Source: Sclerurus mexicanus (lineage: Eukaryota; Chordata; Aves; Passeriformes; Furnariidae). From it: a stretch of DNA of 64,000 bases. How positions within the stretch are numbered: position 1 is the first letter of the stretch; every line of letters begins with the position of its first letter. Under the pieces are notes generated by a model. It had not been told where the DNA came from. It worked only from the letters and a program-made list of their open reading frames with translations, and made no database searches. Positions 24,753-38,060 of this stretch are shown one piece after another. The DNA is taken from NCBI GenBank assembly GCA_013396755.1, contig VWZF01002914.1, positions 621,635 through 685,634 of the forward strand, written 5' to 3'. The position numbers and the translations under genes are program-made.

Positions 24753-27700
24753 TATATCTCTAGATCTCACCTTCTAGTATGGAAGGCAGGATCAATACCT
24801 CCATTTTCAGATGGAAAACCTAAGGAAGATAAGTGACTTGGCTATTGTACAGTAGGTGGCCAGTAGAATTGGTACTAGAATGTCCCAACTACAGAATGTC
24901 CAGTGACAATCTTTTCCAATAAAATTTGATATGTAACTATAAAGAGATGATTTTCACTGATTTATTTTCACTTATTTCCCAATTCACTGATTTGCCATAC
25001 CAAGGAAAAAAGTGTGAAAAATCTTTCAGATATCCAGGTCCCAGGACACTGAATAATTTTCTCTGAAGCTGACTCATCTAAATATGATCTAAATTTGTCC
25101 AGAGCCAATTTACACAAACAAGTGATAGACTTAAAAATATTTAAAATGGGAGAGGAAACAATTTGGTGGGGGCAGCAAGATTTTCAAAGCAAGACAAATG
25201 AATCCAATATGCCTTGTAGTAAAATGCTCTTTCAAACAGATGTGGAAAAGAACTACATACCAAACACAATGACTGTAAGACATAAACATGTCTGCAAGTA
25301 AGATAATTCTATGATTCCTGGGGATAATTTTGTAATACATTTTATCTCAAAAAATTATAGGAAATTAATTTGGAAAAAAATGTCCTTGATGCCTTCCCAT
25401 TTAATTAGATGCTACTATACAAGTGAGCATCATTTATGATAAGTATTTTTTATGAATTTGTCTATACAAAAGTACCACATGTAACTATTCCCAGTATGTC
25501 AAAATCATTTAGCCCCTGGAATCGTCAGAGTTTGATTGGAATGATATGAATGTTTACACAAGTCAGAGGGAACAGTCATGTTGATGTCAGTGAAAATGAA
25601 TCCCCAGTAAGGGTCTGTAGCTGTTTAACTACTTTGAAACAAAAATAGTAAATGAAAAGTTAATAACAAAATGTTTACAATGGATCATATAAGTTGCTCA
25701 ATATGAAACATAACGCATATTGGTATTTTAAAATAACTGATGTGAACTGTACAATTCAGGAATAGCATACTTATAGTCCTACTAAAAGCCATTTTTACTG
25801 GAAAACTATTTACAATTTATTTGACTTAACAAAACTTACTCATCACTCAAAAATCCCAAAGACAGGTGCTTTCCAGCATTTCCAGAAGAACTGAACATTA
25901 TTTCATTGTATCATTTCAATTATTGTTTGAGATGCCACGTGTTCCATTTTCATAGCATCTTTCTTTTAAGGAGTAATTCCAGAAATATCTATGACTGATT
26001 GCTTTGTTTCTTCTATTAGTGTTATCACTTAAGCCACTAAAATAATTATCAAGCGTTAGGTCAAGTGTAAAGTGTTTGCAAAAGTAAGAGTTCTCTAGTA
26101 TGAGGAGTGTCAAGGATTTACTGTTTTGGACATGTTGCAGGGTTAAGAGTGACAGCACATGAAATTTTTAAAGAGTAAATTTCTCATGTCAGCTAGCTGC
26201 ATAAATTTGCAGACTATTAAGACTTTGTAGCTACATATAGCTCAGTTAACCAAAGAAAGAGTTTGAAAATGAATTTATAAATATTTTAACTCATGATAAT
26301 TTTCATGTCTCCATTTTTTTCAGTCAGTTTTTAATAATAATAAATCAGTAAAGTCTATATGATTATCTATGGGACAAATACATACTTCTGTTTCACCTGC
26401 TACCCTGCAAGATACAGGGAATGGATATTACAGAAATGGACAAAATTAAGCACAAGAATGTCTTTTACACTGGCCCAGAGCCCTCTTAGTGTTAGATGGG
26501 AGTTTTGACTCTCCTGCCAGTAATTGTATTAAAAACTCGAAGATTATCTCAATTTATGCCCAGCCCAGAACAGGGCAGGCAAAGGGGCCATTACCTTGGC
26601 CCATGGAGGGGTCTCCCCCCTCCAGAGCTGGTGTTATCTGAACATTGTGCTCAAGCACTGCTTAGCAGAGCAACAGTACTAAAAAACAGTAATAACTACA
26701 TTAACAAACATCCTCAATATTCCTTGCAATATCTACAGGCTTCTCTCACTGGAAATATAATAGAATACAATTCAAAAGCATTAAAACTTTAAACCTGCAT
26801 TTAAATAGTAATTATACTGATTGTTTTTAATATCTGCCAATTTTTTTTTCTTCAGAGCAGCTGAGTATCTTGCATGATTAAATACAAACTCTGCAAAGAA
26901 GTCCTCTGTCTCTAACCACATATAATATTTTATAATTGCAGCTATTTTAATTTTGAGACATCATGTAATCTGTTAAACACAAAAGTTGAATGAGGCCTTT
27001 TGACTTTCAATATGCTGTAGCAAGTCATCTGCACATTACATTTTGTGAAAACTCTTTAAAGCCACCATAAAAAAAGAAAACTGCCTTTTTAAAATCACAT
27101 TTGTATGGAGATGTGTCCCTGTGGCTTCCTCGTATCGGCTGCCAATGACAGAATGCTCACCAGAGGTAAATGGAACTGAGCTGCCCATCTGCATGCTTCA
27201 AACACAGTTGTGTGCCAACAGCTAAGAAGTAAACATAGAGAGACATACTTATAGATGCATATAACATCAAGCTTCTTCATCCTGGAAAATACAGCTTGAA
27301 GAATAACACCATGATAGTAGTCTATGACTGTCATCAAAGTTAACAATGCATCAATTGCAGCACCATTTGCAACTTTGGGACAGAAAGCATTACTACCACA
27401 CTGCCTCCAAACCTTGCCAAGATGAACATGTGTTGTCAGGGCAGACATCAATGGAGAACAGACCTTGACAAACAAGCACTGATTCCACCCTCTTGGTGAG
27501 AATCACTTGCCAATTATGTGGCAAAGGAATTTCTGAATTACATTAATTAATTGCAACACGTATAAAAATTTTAAAAATATATAATTCATGCTCTCACCTT
27601 CTATTGCTCAAGACGTAGCCCTTTTCCACAGATTACATTAATATCCAAGCAAGTATGGCCCAGATTAACATAGATTTGGACTGAGTTTACCTAGATAATT

Positions 27701-30700
27701 AACACAGGTTTTGATTGTATTCTGCTACAGTAGTGTTCTAATTATATCTGTAACATGAAGAGGTTTGCAATTCAAAAGTTGAAAATAATGAATAAAAAAA
27801 AAAAGGTACTAAAATGTAATTTGGTCATCTTTAATACTTAATCTATAGTTATTTATATATTTATTTTTCTTTCATGCCAAGTCTAGTTGGCACGGATCTA
27901 TAAAAGTACATTTCCAAAACATCAGTATAGTCAAGCTGTAAATGAGTTCATTACTCATTGGACTACTTCCACTAGTTTTTCATATCAGATCTTTTATAAT
28001 GTATTATTTAGAGGAAAGATTTTAAAGTGAAATACACTTCCATCTTACATACAAATACTCTTACAACTAAATTTAAAGCCATCTTTTGCAAAATATATAA
28101 AACATCCTTAGCGAGTCATATTCATTTCCTAAAGTGAACAGATCAACACTAACAAATCTCACCACCCCAACAAATGAGGGTCTAACATCTAAACTTCCTC
28201 CCTTCACAGCTGGACTAAGTTTATTACAGAAGCCATTTCACTCTATTTCAAGTTAGTGTGCTAATGTCCAAGGTAAGCTTTAACTCATCAAACAAATTAT
28301 TTAACTATAGTACTACTTTTTTATTGTCTATATATCATCCTGTTGGCCCCTTCAGTATCATATCCACCCAGAAGAGTTGTTCGACTGTCATCACGAAAGG
28401 TAGTGCTTCAACACAACTAGATTGATCCTTCCTCTATGAATTGCAAAACACATTTTAAGATCAGGGTACTAGACAGAATATAGTGTATCCTTGTCCCATC
28501 AAACATCTAAAACACAGCAGATAACACAGTTCAATACCGAAATACTCCTTCATGCAGGTTGTAGGGCTAATTTTGCAAGTATCATTTACTTTAATAAGTC
28601 AGTAGGAAACTGACCAGCTGGAAAATCAGATAGGTTCAGGTCTTCAACCATGTAGACAAAGGAAGGCAGAAGACAAATGCTGGCAATTAGTCAGTCATGA
28701 AGGGCAATTTAATTCTTTGCAGCCAGGTCTATACAAAATGCATGTAACTTCTATAAAGACTCCTTTTTCCCTGATTAGAGTTAGCAAATAAATTGATACC
28801 TGTCCACAAGCATGTTAACCCATGGAAGAGATTAGCACAGCAACAGAATTACTTAATGCACAGGGACAGTACCTGCCAGCATAGAGGCATCCTTCCTGCC
28901 TATGGAAAACCTGCTGGCTTCACCAGCGGTGCTGTGCATGAACAGTTCTCTGCATGGCTGTCAAACCATCATGCACATCTGACTGTTCCTCTGCACATTC
29001 TGGCTTGCACCTTTGCTTCTGGCTGTCTCTTAAGTCATCAGCTCACTTATAAAGCAAGTGAGGATGATCTTAAGGATGAAATTGTAGCACTTAAGTTTTC
29101 CCACTGAAATTGAGACTTCCACAATATAGATATTTAAATATCTTACCTGCTTAGATTCAATTGATTGCCAATGGAGAGAAATTAATCTTTCTGAAAGTGC
29201 AACTTGTTGCTTCTCATAAGGCAGGTCTGGGAAAGGCTTTGTGAATTACCCTCTGAAGTTCCTGTTTCCTTTCATTAATTATAGAGGAAACTTAAGAGAA
29301 CTAGCTCAGATGTAAACGTGTACACTGTGATTGCTGTGTTAGGTGGGGTGAAGCTCATCTGTGCCTACACTTCATCATTACAGTGTAGATCATGTGTCTA
29401 GAATTGTCTAAAGAGGCCAGAGTCACACTTACACGTTGAGGTCTGTTTTGCCAGGGCAGGTACTAAAAAAGACAGTTTTAACAATACCTGCTAAGGAGTC
29501 AGATGAGGCTTTGCATACAGATATATCCTTGAAACCAGTCAGTCCCTGCAGAAGTGTGGGGAGATCCCATAACTTGACAACCAATATTGACAGCCCAAAG
29601 TTTTAAGAGGTCATAAGTAGGAAGGGATAAAAACAGCTCCTTACAGCTTTTTTTTCCCTCTCTAGGCAATAAATTTTGCCTCTCATAGATATGTCTCTAT
29701 AAAAATAAAGTTTCAACTATGTGTTTGACCCTATGTTTTTAAAACAGTGTGGGAAAAAAAAGAAAAAAAACTTTGCATCCATCAAAATGTTACAGTTAGC
29801 TAGTACCTGTAATTATATTGCAACACATACTTCAGTGATGAATAACAAACAAGTCTTTTATTATTCTACCACAACAGCCAAGTGGGATACTAAATATGAA
29901 GCATTTGAGACAAAGGATATGGTGATGGATTGAGTCTACAACTGAGTCAACATTAAGCTCCTAATTAACAGAATATAATTTAGAATTAAAGCAGTAACTC
30001 AGTATCCAGATCTGTGTATCATAGTGCTAACATTTAAACTACCTGATCTCCACAGACGAAAAAAATCCTGATATCAGGGCATTATGGCTACCTTACATGA
30101 AAAAAATACTAAAATTACTCATAATAACACTTTTTCCAGAATGTAAGATCCATATGGGAATTATATGGAAATAATTACAGCAGAAAACGTATTCTTGTCC
30201 ATTTCCCTTCTATAGACAAAATTTTGTTTTATTGTAATTCTACAGATTCCAGAACGACTCTCAGTTTTCCCCAAGTGAAAGATGAGACTCGAGCTCATTG
30301 TGTTCTCACCACCTTCATGTGCCGAACCTACAAAATGGCCTTGGGTATACCAACATTTGTTGTCCCTAGACTTAGAGGTTCCATTCATCAAACTATAATC
30401 ATCCGCTAGAAAAATTTTCAAAACATCTCTTCATCTAAGAACAAGACATGACTTTATCCCTTTATCCCTTCATTTTTTTTTCCAAATATGAAATCATCTC
30501 TGCACAGAATATACATGCACTACATTTTTCAGTGTCAATTTGGAACATAAATATTATCAACCCCGTTACCTATTTTAAGGGAAAAATAGAACAAAGAATG
30601 GATAAATATCATTTCAGAAAGATACACATTTTTATGGAAAAGAAACCATATTTGCTCAAAAAAACTATTCTTTTTTTTAAATTTTTTTACATACATTAGT

Positions 30701-31459
30701 AGAACACAGATTTTCAAATCATTGCCTGCATCCATCTTGAAGACGTCATTGAAATATTGGACATTACACCTGTTAGGTGCCAAAATCAACCAGATTACAT
30801 GATGGAGGGCTCAGAAGGGATAAGGCAAGATGTATTTCCCTCTTAGATCAGCTAAATTAGAGCAATGGCTTAGATGTCATTGTAGAGTTGTATCAAATTC
30901 AAAATGCCACAGTTGATTTAAACAGTCTAATATGTGTTTGTGAAGGCCTTTGCTTGAAAACTCCATTTAACATACAAATGGGATTGTAAACATTTATAAT
31001 TGTTATTTACTTAAAATTAAACAATAGCAAATGATAAACTTCATCCCCAAGATGATCCTTGTTTTAGAAGAATACTGAAGCGGCATGTAGAAGTGGCCTA
31101 CATGCAAAGACAGCTGCCATTTATATCATTTGTCTCCCAACGACCTGAGCAACATCAGAACTAATCACAGGATTTGCAAACTTTATATTCCAACAGCCTA
31201 TATCCACTTATTACTGTGAAACATATTGCCATTCACATGGAAATTATGAAAAAACCAGCATTCTGTGTTTAAACTCTATGTAAAACAAACCTAACATAGG
31301 TCAGTGCTCCCTACTGATTTAAGTTACAGTAACCCCTGTTTACACCAATTAAATGAGAGCAGAAACAAGCCCAATCAATAACTACTAATTTTAAATATCT
31401 CTGCAAGAAGTACTGGTACTTTAAAACAAAACACTGGCAAGACTTTGTTTTATGCAAAA

Positions 31460-31495
31460 GTGTGTGTGTTTGTGTGTGTGTACACACATGCACAG
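31460..31495. repeat. TG repeat running into CA repeat (palindromic)
   Basis: An interrupted GT/TG tract of about 20 bases is followed directly by TACACACATGCACA, so alternating purine-pyrimidine sequence spans about 36 bases and is partly self-complementary. Such DNA can form a hairpin or left-handed DNA in principle. Confidence 0.8.
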
Positions 31496-32579
31496 GTAAC
31501 TGCAAGGACCTGAATTTGGGACTTTGCCCTTTGTGTGTAAAATCTCAGAAAAATATGTAAAACATATTTCAACAAGTTTCAACAAGTAATTATATAAATA
31601 AAAAATTACATAGATAAAGATGGAAAATACAGTATATTATCAAATGGTTAAGGCTTTAAAAAATAAAGCATATTCATAAAGTGGTTAAAATCACATTACA
31701 GAGGCAACCATAACTTTTATATCGTCTAATTTCTGAGTACTTGACATTGAGACATGAACAACACTGATGAAGTATATTTTTAGCTTATTTCTTACAGGAA
31801 CAAAGCATAGATAATTGCTTTGAATGTCTGTCTTTCCATCTGGTAGTCCTTAACTTTTTAAACTTTTGGATCATTTCTTTCTATCTGACAAACACAGTCC
31901 ATTACTTTTCTAGAACTTTCTTAATAGTGGGTCGTTAGGTAGAGAATCTTACTAAAAGTGAGATGCAGGGAAAGCAGAGCCCATAACACACTGACAGCAA
32001 CCAGCTGGCCCATCAGATATATGCATTAGCCAGATGATCAATATGTGAACAGCTCTAAATGAGCCACAGTATGTACTGTCTCTTGTCTAGAGATTTTCCC
32101 ATAGGAGACAGCTATGCTTATTGCAGCAGGAAGGAAGGAAAGATTAGGGATATAGAATACAAATCCCTACGAAACTCAGTTGTCAGTTCCACTTCTCATG
32201 GAATGAACCATTTTCCATGTGCTTTTATTAACTGTCACCAGAGAAACCAAATCCTAAAGCATTGGTGAAAGAGTAAACAGGTATTTTCAATATAAAGTGC
32301 ACATAATCCAAAGAGGAAAAATATTTCTCATTCTAATACAAACAAAGTAGTTTCTGAACACATGGGAAGTGATGCTTTGTCTTTAAGCAGGGGCAATAGG
32401 AGTGCCTGCACCTGTGCCTGTATCACCTGCTCAAGGCACTCAGTCAGGTGCCAATGTATTCGGTTCTACAGACACAACTGATTTCTTTTTTTTCTTGCAG
32501 AGGGGATAGTGTAGCAAGCTTCGCAGAGCCCTAAGGCAACAACAGTGACTACAGAGTGAGAACAAATTACACCTCTCTC

Positions 32580-32637
32580 CATTTTCAGATTTTTTTTTTT
32601 TTTNCATTTTCTGATTTTTTTTTTTTTTTTTTTTTTT
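32580..32637. repeat. Duplicated CATTTTC(A/T)GAT plus T tract around an N
   Basis: CATTTTCAGAT (32580-32590) continues into a T14 run (32590-32603), then N at 32604. CATTTTCTGAT (32605-32615) then continues into T23 (32615-32637). The two copies are 25 bp apart. A short tandem duplication or an assembly artefact at a difficult homopolymer would both explain it; the N favours the latter. Confidence 0.75.
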
Positions 32638-33727
32638 GTGAGTTGGAAGAAGATTGGTTACTTTACTGTGATTTTCTCTCACTAGGATAGTGGTAAGAAG
32701 CTGGCTTATTTATTAGGAAAAACAGATATGATATGTTTGTACTTTCAAATTCTTTTAAATGAGACCTGAAGTGGCTCAGCACTATGAAGATTATTCAGTA
32801 CCTGAAACTAATCATCCAAAATCAGAGACATTCAGAAGAACTAAACACTCTGGCTTAGAGTTATTCATATTGTCACAGTGAAGAACAGAAAATTGACCTC
32901 TGCATTCTTAATCTTGTTCTAGTATCACCTACTTTAAAACTTTACTTACCTAATTGATTACATAAAGTATCATTGAAGCCTGATTATTATTTAATCAGGT
33001 TGATTAGAAAAAAATATTCTGGCCTCAGTAATAAAAGGAAGTTTAGGTTCTATACAATTTACACAAAGCAATAATTTCAGTTATGTGCATTTTCTGTAGT
33101 GAAGATGAGGTAACTAAGTCTCGTGAAGATTAAATATAAAACTGTACTTTGTAGTTTTGTGAATGATGGGAAAATGACTGAGGATAAAATTAGAGAAAAT
33201 TGGGACGTTATATTCACATTCTAACAAAAGTTAAAACAGTACTGAAATTATAGGGTGAAATACAATTGTTACTCCCTGGGTAAAATGAAGTTGCTACTCC
33301 ATAGGTGGGATGCAGTCAGCATGCCCAAATTCCCACACACGATACACGCCAATGTGGACTAAATGGAGGATGGAGCAAAGTGGAGACACCATGGCCAGAA
33401 ATTGTTGAAATCCTTGCAAGAGGGATCCTTGCTAAGTGGTACCTTTGGCTGATAAGCCAGAAAGCAGCTGTCAGCCAAGGGAGAAGAAAGATTTCTTGCT
33501 GTTGAACCAGCAATGGTGGCAAGATCAAAGATGTACACCTCCATCCTAAAGGCTTGATCAGATGCAATACTATGTTACCCACCCCCAAGGTACAACCACC
33601 CCCCACAGAACATGATCTATGACTAGAGTTGCTCAAGCGTAACTAAGTTAAAAATGAGGAGAAATTAGAGAAGACTCCATCCAAACTTTTGGTATCCATC
33701 AATGGGCCAAACCTGTCTTCTCTCCCA

Positions 33728-33733
33728 TATAAG
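33728..33733 (+). promoter_or_regulatory. TATA-like box of the probable LTR
   Basis: TATAAG lies within CCCATATAAGGG, upstream of the 25-bp duplication and the ATTAAA at 34079. It fits an LTR promoter by position. The roughly 350-bp distance to ATTAAA would imply a long R region. Confidence 0.35.
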
Positions 33734-33736
33734 GGA

Positions 33737-33786
33737 TAAGAACCATACTTTATGCAAGAAGTAAGAACTGTACTTTATGCACACTA
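33737..33786 (+). repeat. Two tandem copies of a 25-bp unit
   Basis: TAAGAACCATACTTTATGCA (33737-33756) and TAAGAACTGTACTTTATGCA (33762-33781) differ at two bases and start 25 bp apart, just after the TATA-like box. Short promoter-proximal duplications are common in LTRs. Confidence 0.9.
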
Positions 33787-34078
33787 AATGATTATCCAGA
33801 GATAGCTTTTGTGAGGGATTAGAGTTTGTTTGTATATTGTTTTGAATTTATTGTTGCAGCCAGATCCTATCACCAGCAATCCTCAAACCTTAACCTGCGG
33901 CAATTTTGTCTTATATTAACAAAGAGTATTATTTCATAAGCTGTTAAGTGTGAGTCATTCAAAGGCACTAACAGTTGCCAGCAGTGGGTAACATACTTGA
34001 CTGCAGAGGACCAGGAGCAAGTCTTTCTTATGTTGTTGGCATGTGTCCCTGGATCTTTCCTGAGGCACCGACAGGCCA

Positions 34079-34084
34079 ATTAAA
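34079..34084 (+). promoter_or_regulatory. ATTAAA polyadenylation-like signal in the probable LTR
   Basis: ATTAAA lies about 195 bp before the inferred LTR end. Use as a signal is inferred from position only. Confidence 0.3.
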
Positions 34085-34280
34085 GGTGTTGAATCCTAGG
34101 AGGAGATCTTTCTGTTTGCATGTGACCCTGAAAAAGTAAGCGGAACCCGCTCCCCAGTCCTGTGGACTGTTCAGCGAAGAGTCCCCATAAGTCCCCAGAG
34201 GATGCTGACAGACTGGTCAGTCAAGGGTCTCAACACTCCTGGGGCACTGACAGACAGAAAAGCAAAGGGTTTGACAAAAT

Positions 34281-37089
34281 CTCCCCTTTCACATGACAAA
34301 TGGCAAAGATAAATCATAAAGACAACTAGAAAAAAAAAGAAAAGCTGTTGTCATGGAAACATAACAGTTAAAATTTCTCATGTTCCTTCAAAATATCAAA
34401 TTTGGATAATCAGGTTGGATTCCCTGCTCGTCATAGTAAACTATTTGGTGAAACAAGTGCTGGAATGAATCTTTGACAACACATCATCTTCAGTGGGTTA
34501 GCAAAGCCATATGCCTACATTGCACTGTACAAGAGCAGAAGTTTCTCAAATTCCTTGGACAGCACAGTGGAGTTAAAACTTCAACATTCTCATACAGAAC
34601 TCAGATTTTAGACATCCAGTCATTTTTTACAAAGGTACCACTTGGGTTTTAAAGAAGCTTATCTGGCCTTACGGTGCTCAAACAGAAGTTAAATTCAGTT
34701 CCTTGTTTGCATAGAGACTAACAACCATTTATAATAATTTTCACTTTAATGTTCCCAGAAGTGCAAATTTCTGATAGTCACACTTTTTCCTAAAAGGCAG
34801 CTATTGTATGAATTGTAGTTCTGACTAATTTGAAAAAAAATATTCCAACACCTGCACATTTGGATAGATCAGTACTTAGTTATTTTAAAAAGAAAAAGAA
34901 ATAGAAAGACACTGTCTGCCAGCACCATTACTAATTGACTTCTGCTTAGCCCAGATATTTCATCTGCTCTCAGTGCTCTCTGAAACTGGCTCAAATGAAT
35001 TGCGTTTCCTCTAAGAAGTCGGTCAGATAGGCATGCTTGCAAGAAGGACAGTATTCTCCCATCAGATCTGTTATGAATGGCTGCCATAGCAAAATGGACA
35101 ATAGTTCAATACTTAGATGAGGTCTGGTAAGGGACACAGCTATAACATGCAGGCTCAGCAAAGTCCAATTATCTCCAGAATCATCTGCAGGATGAAGCAG
35201 CTTGAACTGAAAGTTAACTTTAAAATAGCAGATAACCATTTCATTGTCTACTCTTATAAGGAATTAGCAATGGTCTAGATGGAGGAGATGAGAGAATTCT
35301 GCCACTATAGATTTGGCAGAACTACTAAGAAATTATATATCCTTTTTATGTTACAGATGGGAAAAAAGAATCAAAATTAATAGGTAATTTCTGATTGGGT
35401 ATTGTCGGGTTTACAGAGGCAGAAATATCTCCAGAACAATATTTTATGATAATTCATGATAAGGAAAAAACAGTCTCCTAAAGCACAAATATACTAAAAC
35501 CCCATTCAGTCCATTGCAAATAGTGATTCTTAAAATTCCTTACACTTTCAGAGTCATGGAGATCTTGGATGACTCTTTTTTTCATTTTCAAAGCTAAATG
35601 CATGCCATACAGGAGTATTTTATTTTACAACGTACGAGGGAAAGATTGTGCCTAGCCTGGTAGTTGTATTTAAAATTTGGGAAATAGATTTCAAGAATAC
35701 TCCAAAAGTGGGATGGCCTTTCACTATGCAGTAGACCTCCATGCAAAGGACCTAAGTGTAGAAAGCACCATTTCTCATCACTGTCTTTCCTTAAGGCTAG
35801 TGGCATGAACAGTACCACAATACTGTAACTGAACAGTAGAAAAAGAAATTATACTGTCCAAATCCCTAAGAGAAGATCTGCAACCAATCATTCTCTTTGG
35901 AAAAGACTTAAAAGGACTGCTGCACTTAAATATGAATGACAATGAACAACACTTTTCTTTCCAACTCAAGGTTCATGTACTGTCACACTTAAAAGTAATG
36001 ATAATAGAAATCTATGGACAAACTGTTTAGTAATTTTTATCCAAATCTGTAATCACATAAAGCTACATCACAAAAAATATCTTCAGGTTTACTTAGAATA
36101 CTTTTTTTCTTCAAATGTACATGTAACTCAAACAATAGAAGTAATATATGCATCATATTATTAAGAGAAAATAGACTCTTCAGTAGTTTAGGCAGATGTT
36201 TTACTCCAGGAAGGACGGATCATTTTTGCTAGCTTGGCTGCTTAACATTTAAATGTAGTGTTCATGAAAGGTACCTTGTCTTTATGAAGGAATAAAATAC
36301 CAGTAGAACAACATAAAAATTGTACTAAACAAAATGAGGTTAAAATTAATGTCAAAAGATTTTTTTTAAAAAAAAAAAAAAGAAATCTGGTTATTCTAAA
36401 TAGCTACACAGCCATCTAGCTTAACTCTTTAGAAACTGAAAAATAAGAATTAATAATGTTGGAATTTATCCATATTTGGAAAGACTGACAGATTGGAGCA
36501 TTTTTCTTTCTCTCAGAAGAAAGTAAATTTGATTAGATGCTTAGTTAGGTGAGCCATCAACTGAAGTTTTGACCTGTAATATAATTTAAGAACACTAAAA
36601 AAAATATTGGCATTACATTATCCTGCTGCATGAATAAAATGTATGTTGACATATAGGACATTCAGCTTATATTTGCACTATGATCACTTGGCAGTTTTCT
36701 AAGGACAAATGGCTAAGCCATTGTGATCAGTGTACTAAACATGTGCAGGCCTAGGGAAAATAAATCAAAATAGCTAAAATTTAAGACAAACCATATATTA
36801 TTCCATCCTTTAAAAATTTTGATGCCACAAAAGACTGTGATGATACATAATAGAAGACAACTCACAAAAAACTTCTTGTCAAATCTTCAACATAAATAAA
36901 GTAACCAGAGAGCAGTCCAGGCTTACTATTGTCAGAAGAAAACAGAACCTGAAAGCAGCATGTTGCATCCATCTTTCTGTAGCAGAAATTAATTTGGCTC
37001 GTTCAGTTATTTCTGCCATTAGGTATCAGTAAGAAAACTAATGTGAAAAGAATGTTTGGGAAAGGCAAAGCATCAAGAAGCCAAATTCA
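34281..37089. other. Unique AT-rich non-coding DNA
   Basis: No gene or dispersed repeat is recognised. The stretch has a T8 run directly joined to A14 (36360-36381). Open frames are below 90 codons and without family resemblance. Confidence 0.55.
36360..36381. repeat. T8-A14 homopolymer junction
   Basis: A T run is followed directly by an A run, giving a perfect self-complementary 16-base core. It could be a simple slippage product. Confidence 0.85.
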
Positions 37090-38060
37090 TGATCTAACAC
37101 TGAAACTGAGGGAAACAGCCAGAATGGAGCAAATTGTATAGAATGTGCACCTTGTAACTGAAGAGTTGTGAGAGTGAAATGCTGAAGGTTAAGGACTCAA
37201 TCAGCCATTTGCAAAAGCAGGAGGTGTTTTGCTGAGGCCAGATTTGCACCCCCCAACCATAGGGGAGGAAGAGATTTTTTGGATGTGTGGTGGCAAAACC
37301 TCTGATCTGCATAAGAACAGCTCAGATGCAGAGGGGTGAGCACCAGAGGACGACCACAACAAACCAACCTTTCTTTAGCTGGGTTTTGAGCGAAATAAGG
37401 GAAGAGGCTAAGAATCAGATCCTGCAGAGGTGGAACAGAGCTTTCTATCATGCCAATTTCCTCCCTTACACAATTGGTTCAGGTGTAAAAGTCCCAGCCC
37501 CCACAGCAACCTCGAGGGAGGACATTCACATTCACATGTAGCCCTGAAGGTATGGTAGGGCATAACTGGCTCAACTACACTGACATAAGAGGCAGCTGTC
37601 ATGTCTCACAAGGTGTCATAAACCATCTACGATCCCTGAAACACTCCCAGACTCTTTTCTGAGGCCTTCCACCAGAGGGCTGCATGTGAAACAAAGTGTT
37701 ACATCAAACACTGTAAAACTCCCCACCCAGAGGAGGTACCTGGGCATTCCTACCTGAACCTGAACATGTATTACCCCCTTGAACTTTGTGTTTTGTGGGC
37801 TTCCCCCACCTCAGATAGATCAAGGCAGTGACCATCACCTCAATCAAGGGACATCAAAATTGCAATAATCAAGTCTCATTGCTGTCCATCAGTAGTGATT
37901 TCTTTCTTTCTTTTCCTTGTACATTTTCTTAAGTGTTATTTTCATGATTTTATATTGCTATATTTCTACAGATACTCAACAAAATGGCTACATACCTCCT
38001 TTCCATTGCAACCAAATTGTTCAGAAATAAATCTGCCATATACATACATATATCTATAAA
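37090..38060 (+). mobile_element. Possible LTR-derived sequence, plus strand
   Basis: The block is GC-richer than its flanks up to about 37880 and holds many C/G-rich words (CTCCCCACCCAGAGGAGG near 37720, TTGTGGGCTTCCCCCACCTC near 37794). It is followed by AT-rich sequence with AATAAA at 38025-38030. That order, GC-rich U3 then a polyadenylation signal, is reminiscent of avian ERVL LTRs, but I cannot match a family. The frames seen here (up to about 84 codons, both strands) show no domain. The edges are guesses, and a unique GC-rich region is an alternative. Confidence 0.35.

Larger units (their letters stand above)
24753..33249. other. Unique AT-rich non-coding DNA
   Basis: No gene is recognised in about 8.5 kb. 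The longest frame is 126 codons on the minus strand (27095-27475) with no domain I know; about one such frame is expected by chance in a window of this size and composition. A 104-codon plus-strand frame lies at 28793-29107. Also present are A11 (27794-27804), an interrupted A stretch (29754-29770), a TG/CA palindrome (31460-31495) and paired T tracts around an N (32580-32637). Confidence 0.55.
33250..34280 (+). mobile_element. Probable avian LTR element, plus strand
   Basis: This block of about 1 kb has LTR-like features. A TATA-like TATAAG sits at 33728-33733. A 25-bp tandem duplication sits just downstream (33737-33786). An ATTAAA polyadenylation-like signal lies at 34079-34084. A GC-richer tail with AGCGGAACCCGCTCCCCAGT near 34139 and repeated CTGACAGAC words ends in GGGTTTGACA near 34274. 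This arrangement resembles U3-R-U5 of an avian ERVL-type LTR, from memory and without a library match. No gag, pol or env is attached. The 106-codon minus frame (33316-33636) and plus frames here are incidental. Both edges are uncertain by tens of bases. Confidence 0.5.

Noticed and set aside
33316..33636. 106-codon minus-strand frame
   Set aside because: It is antisense within a probable plus-strand LTR and has no recognisable domain.
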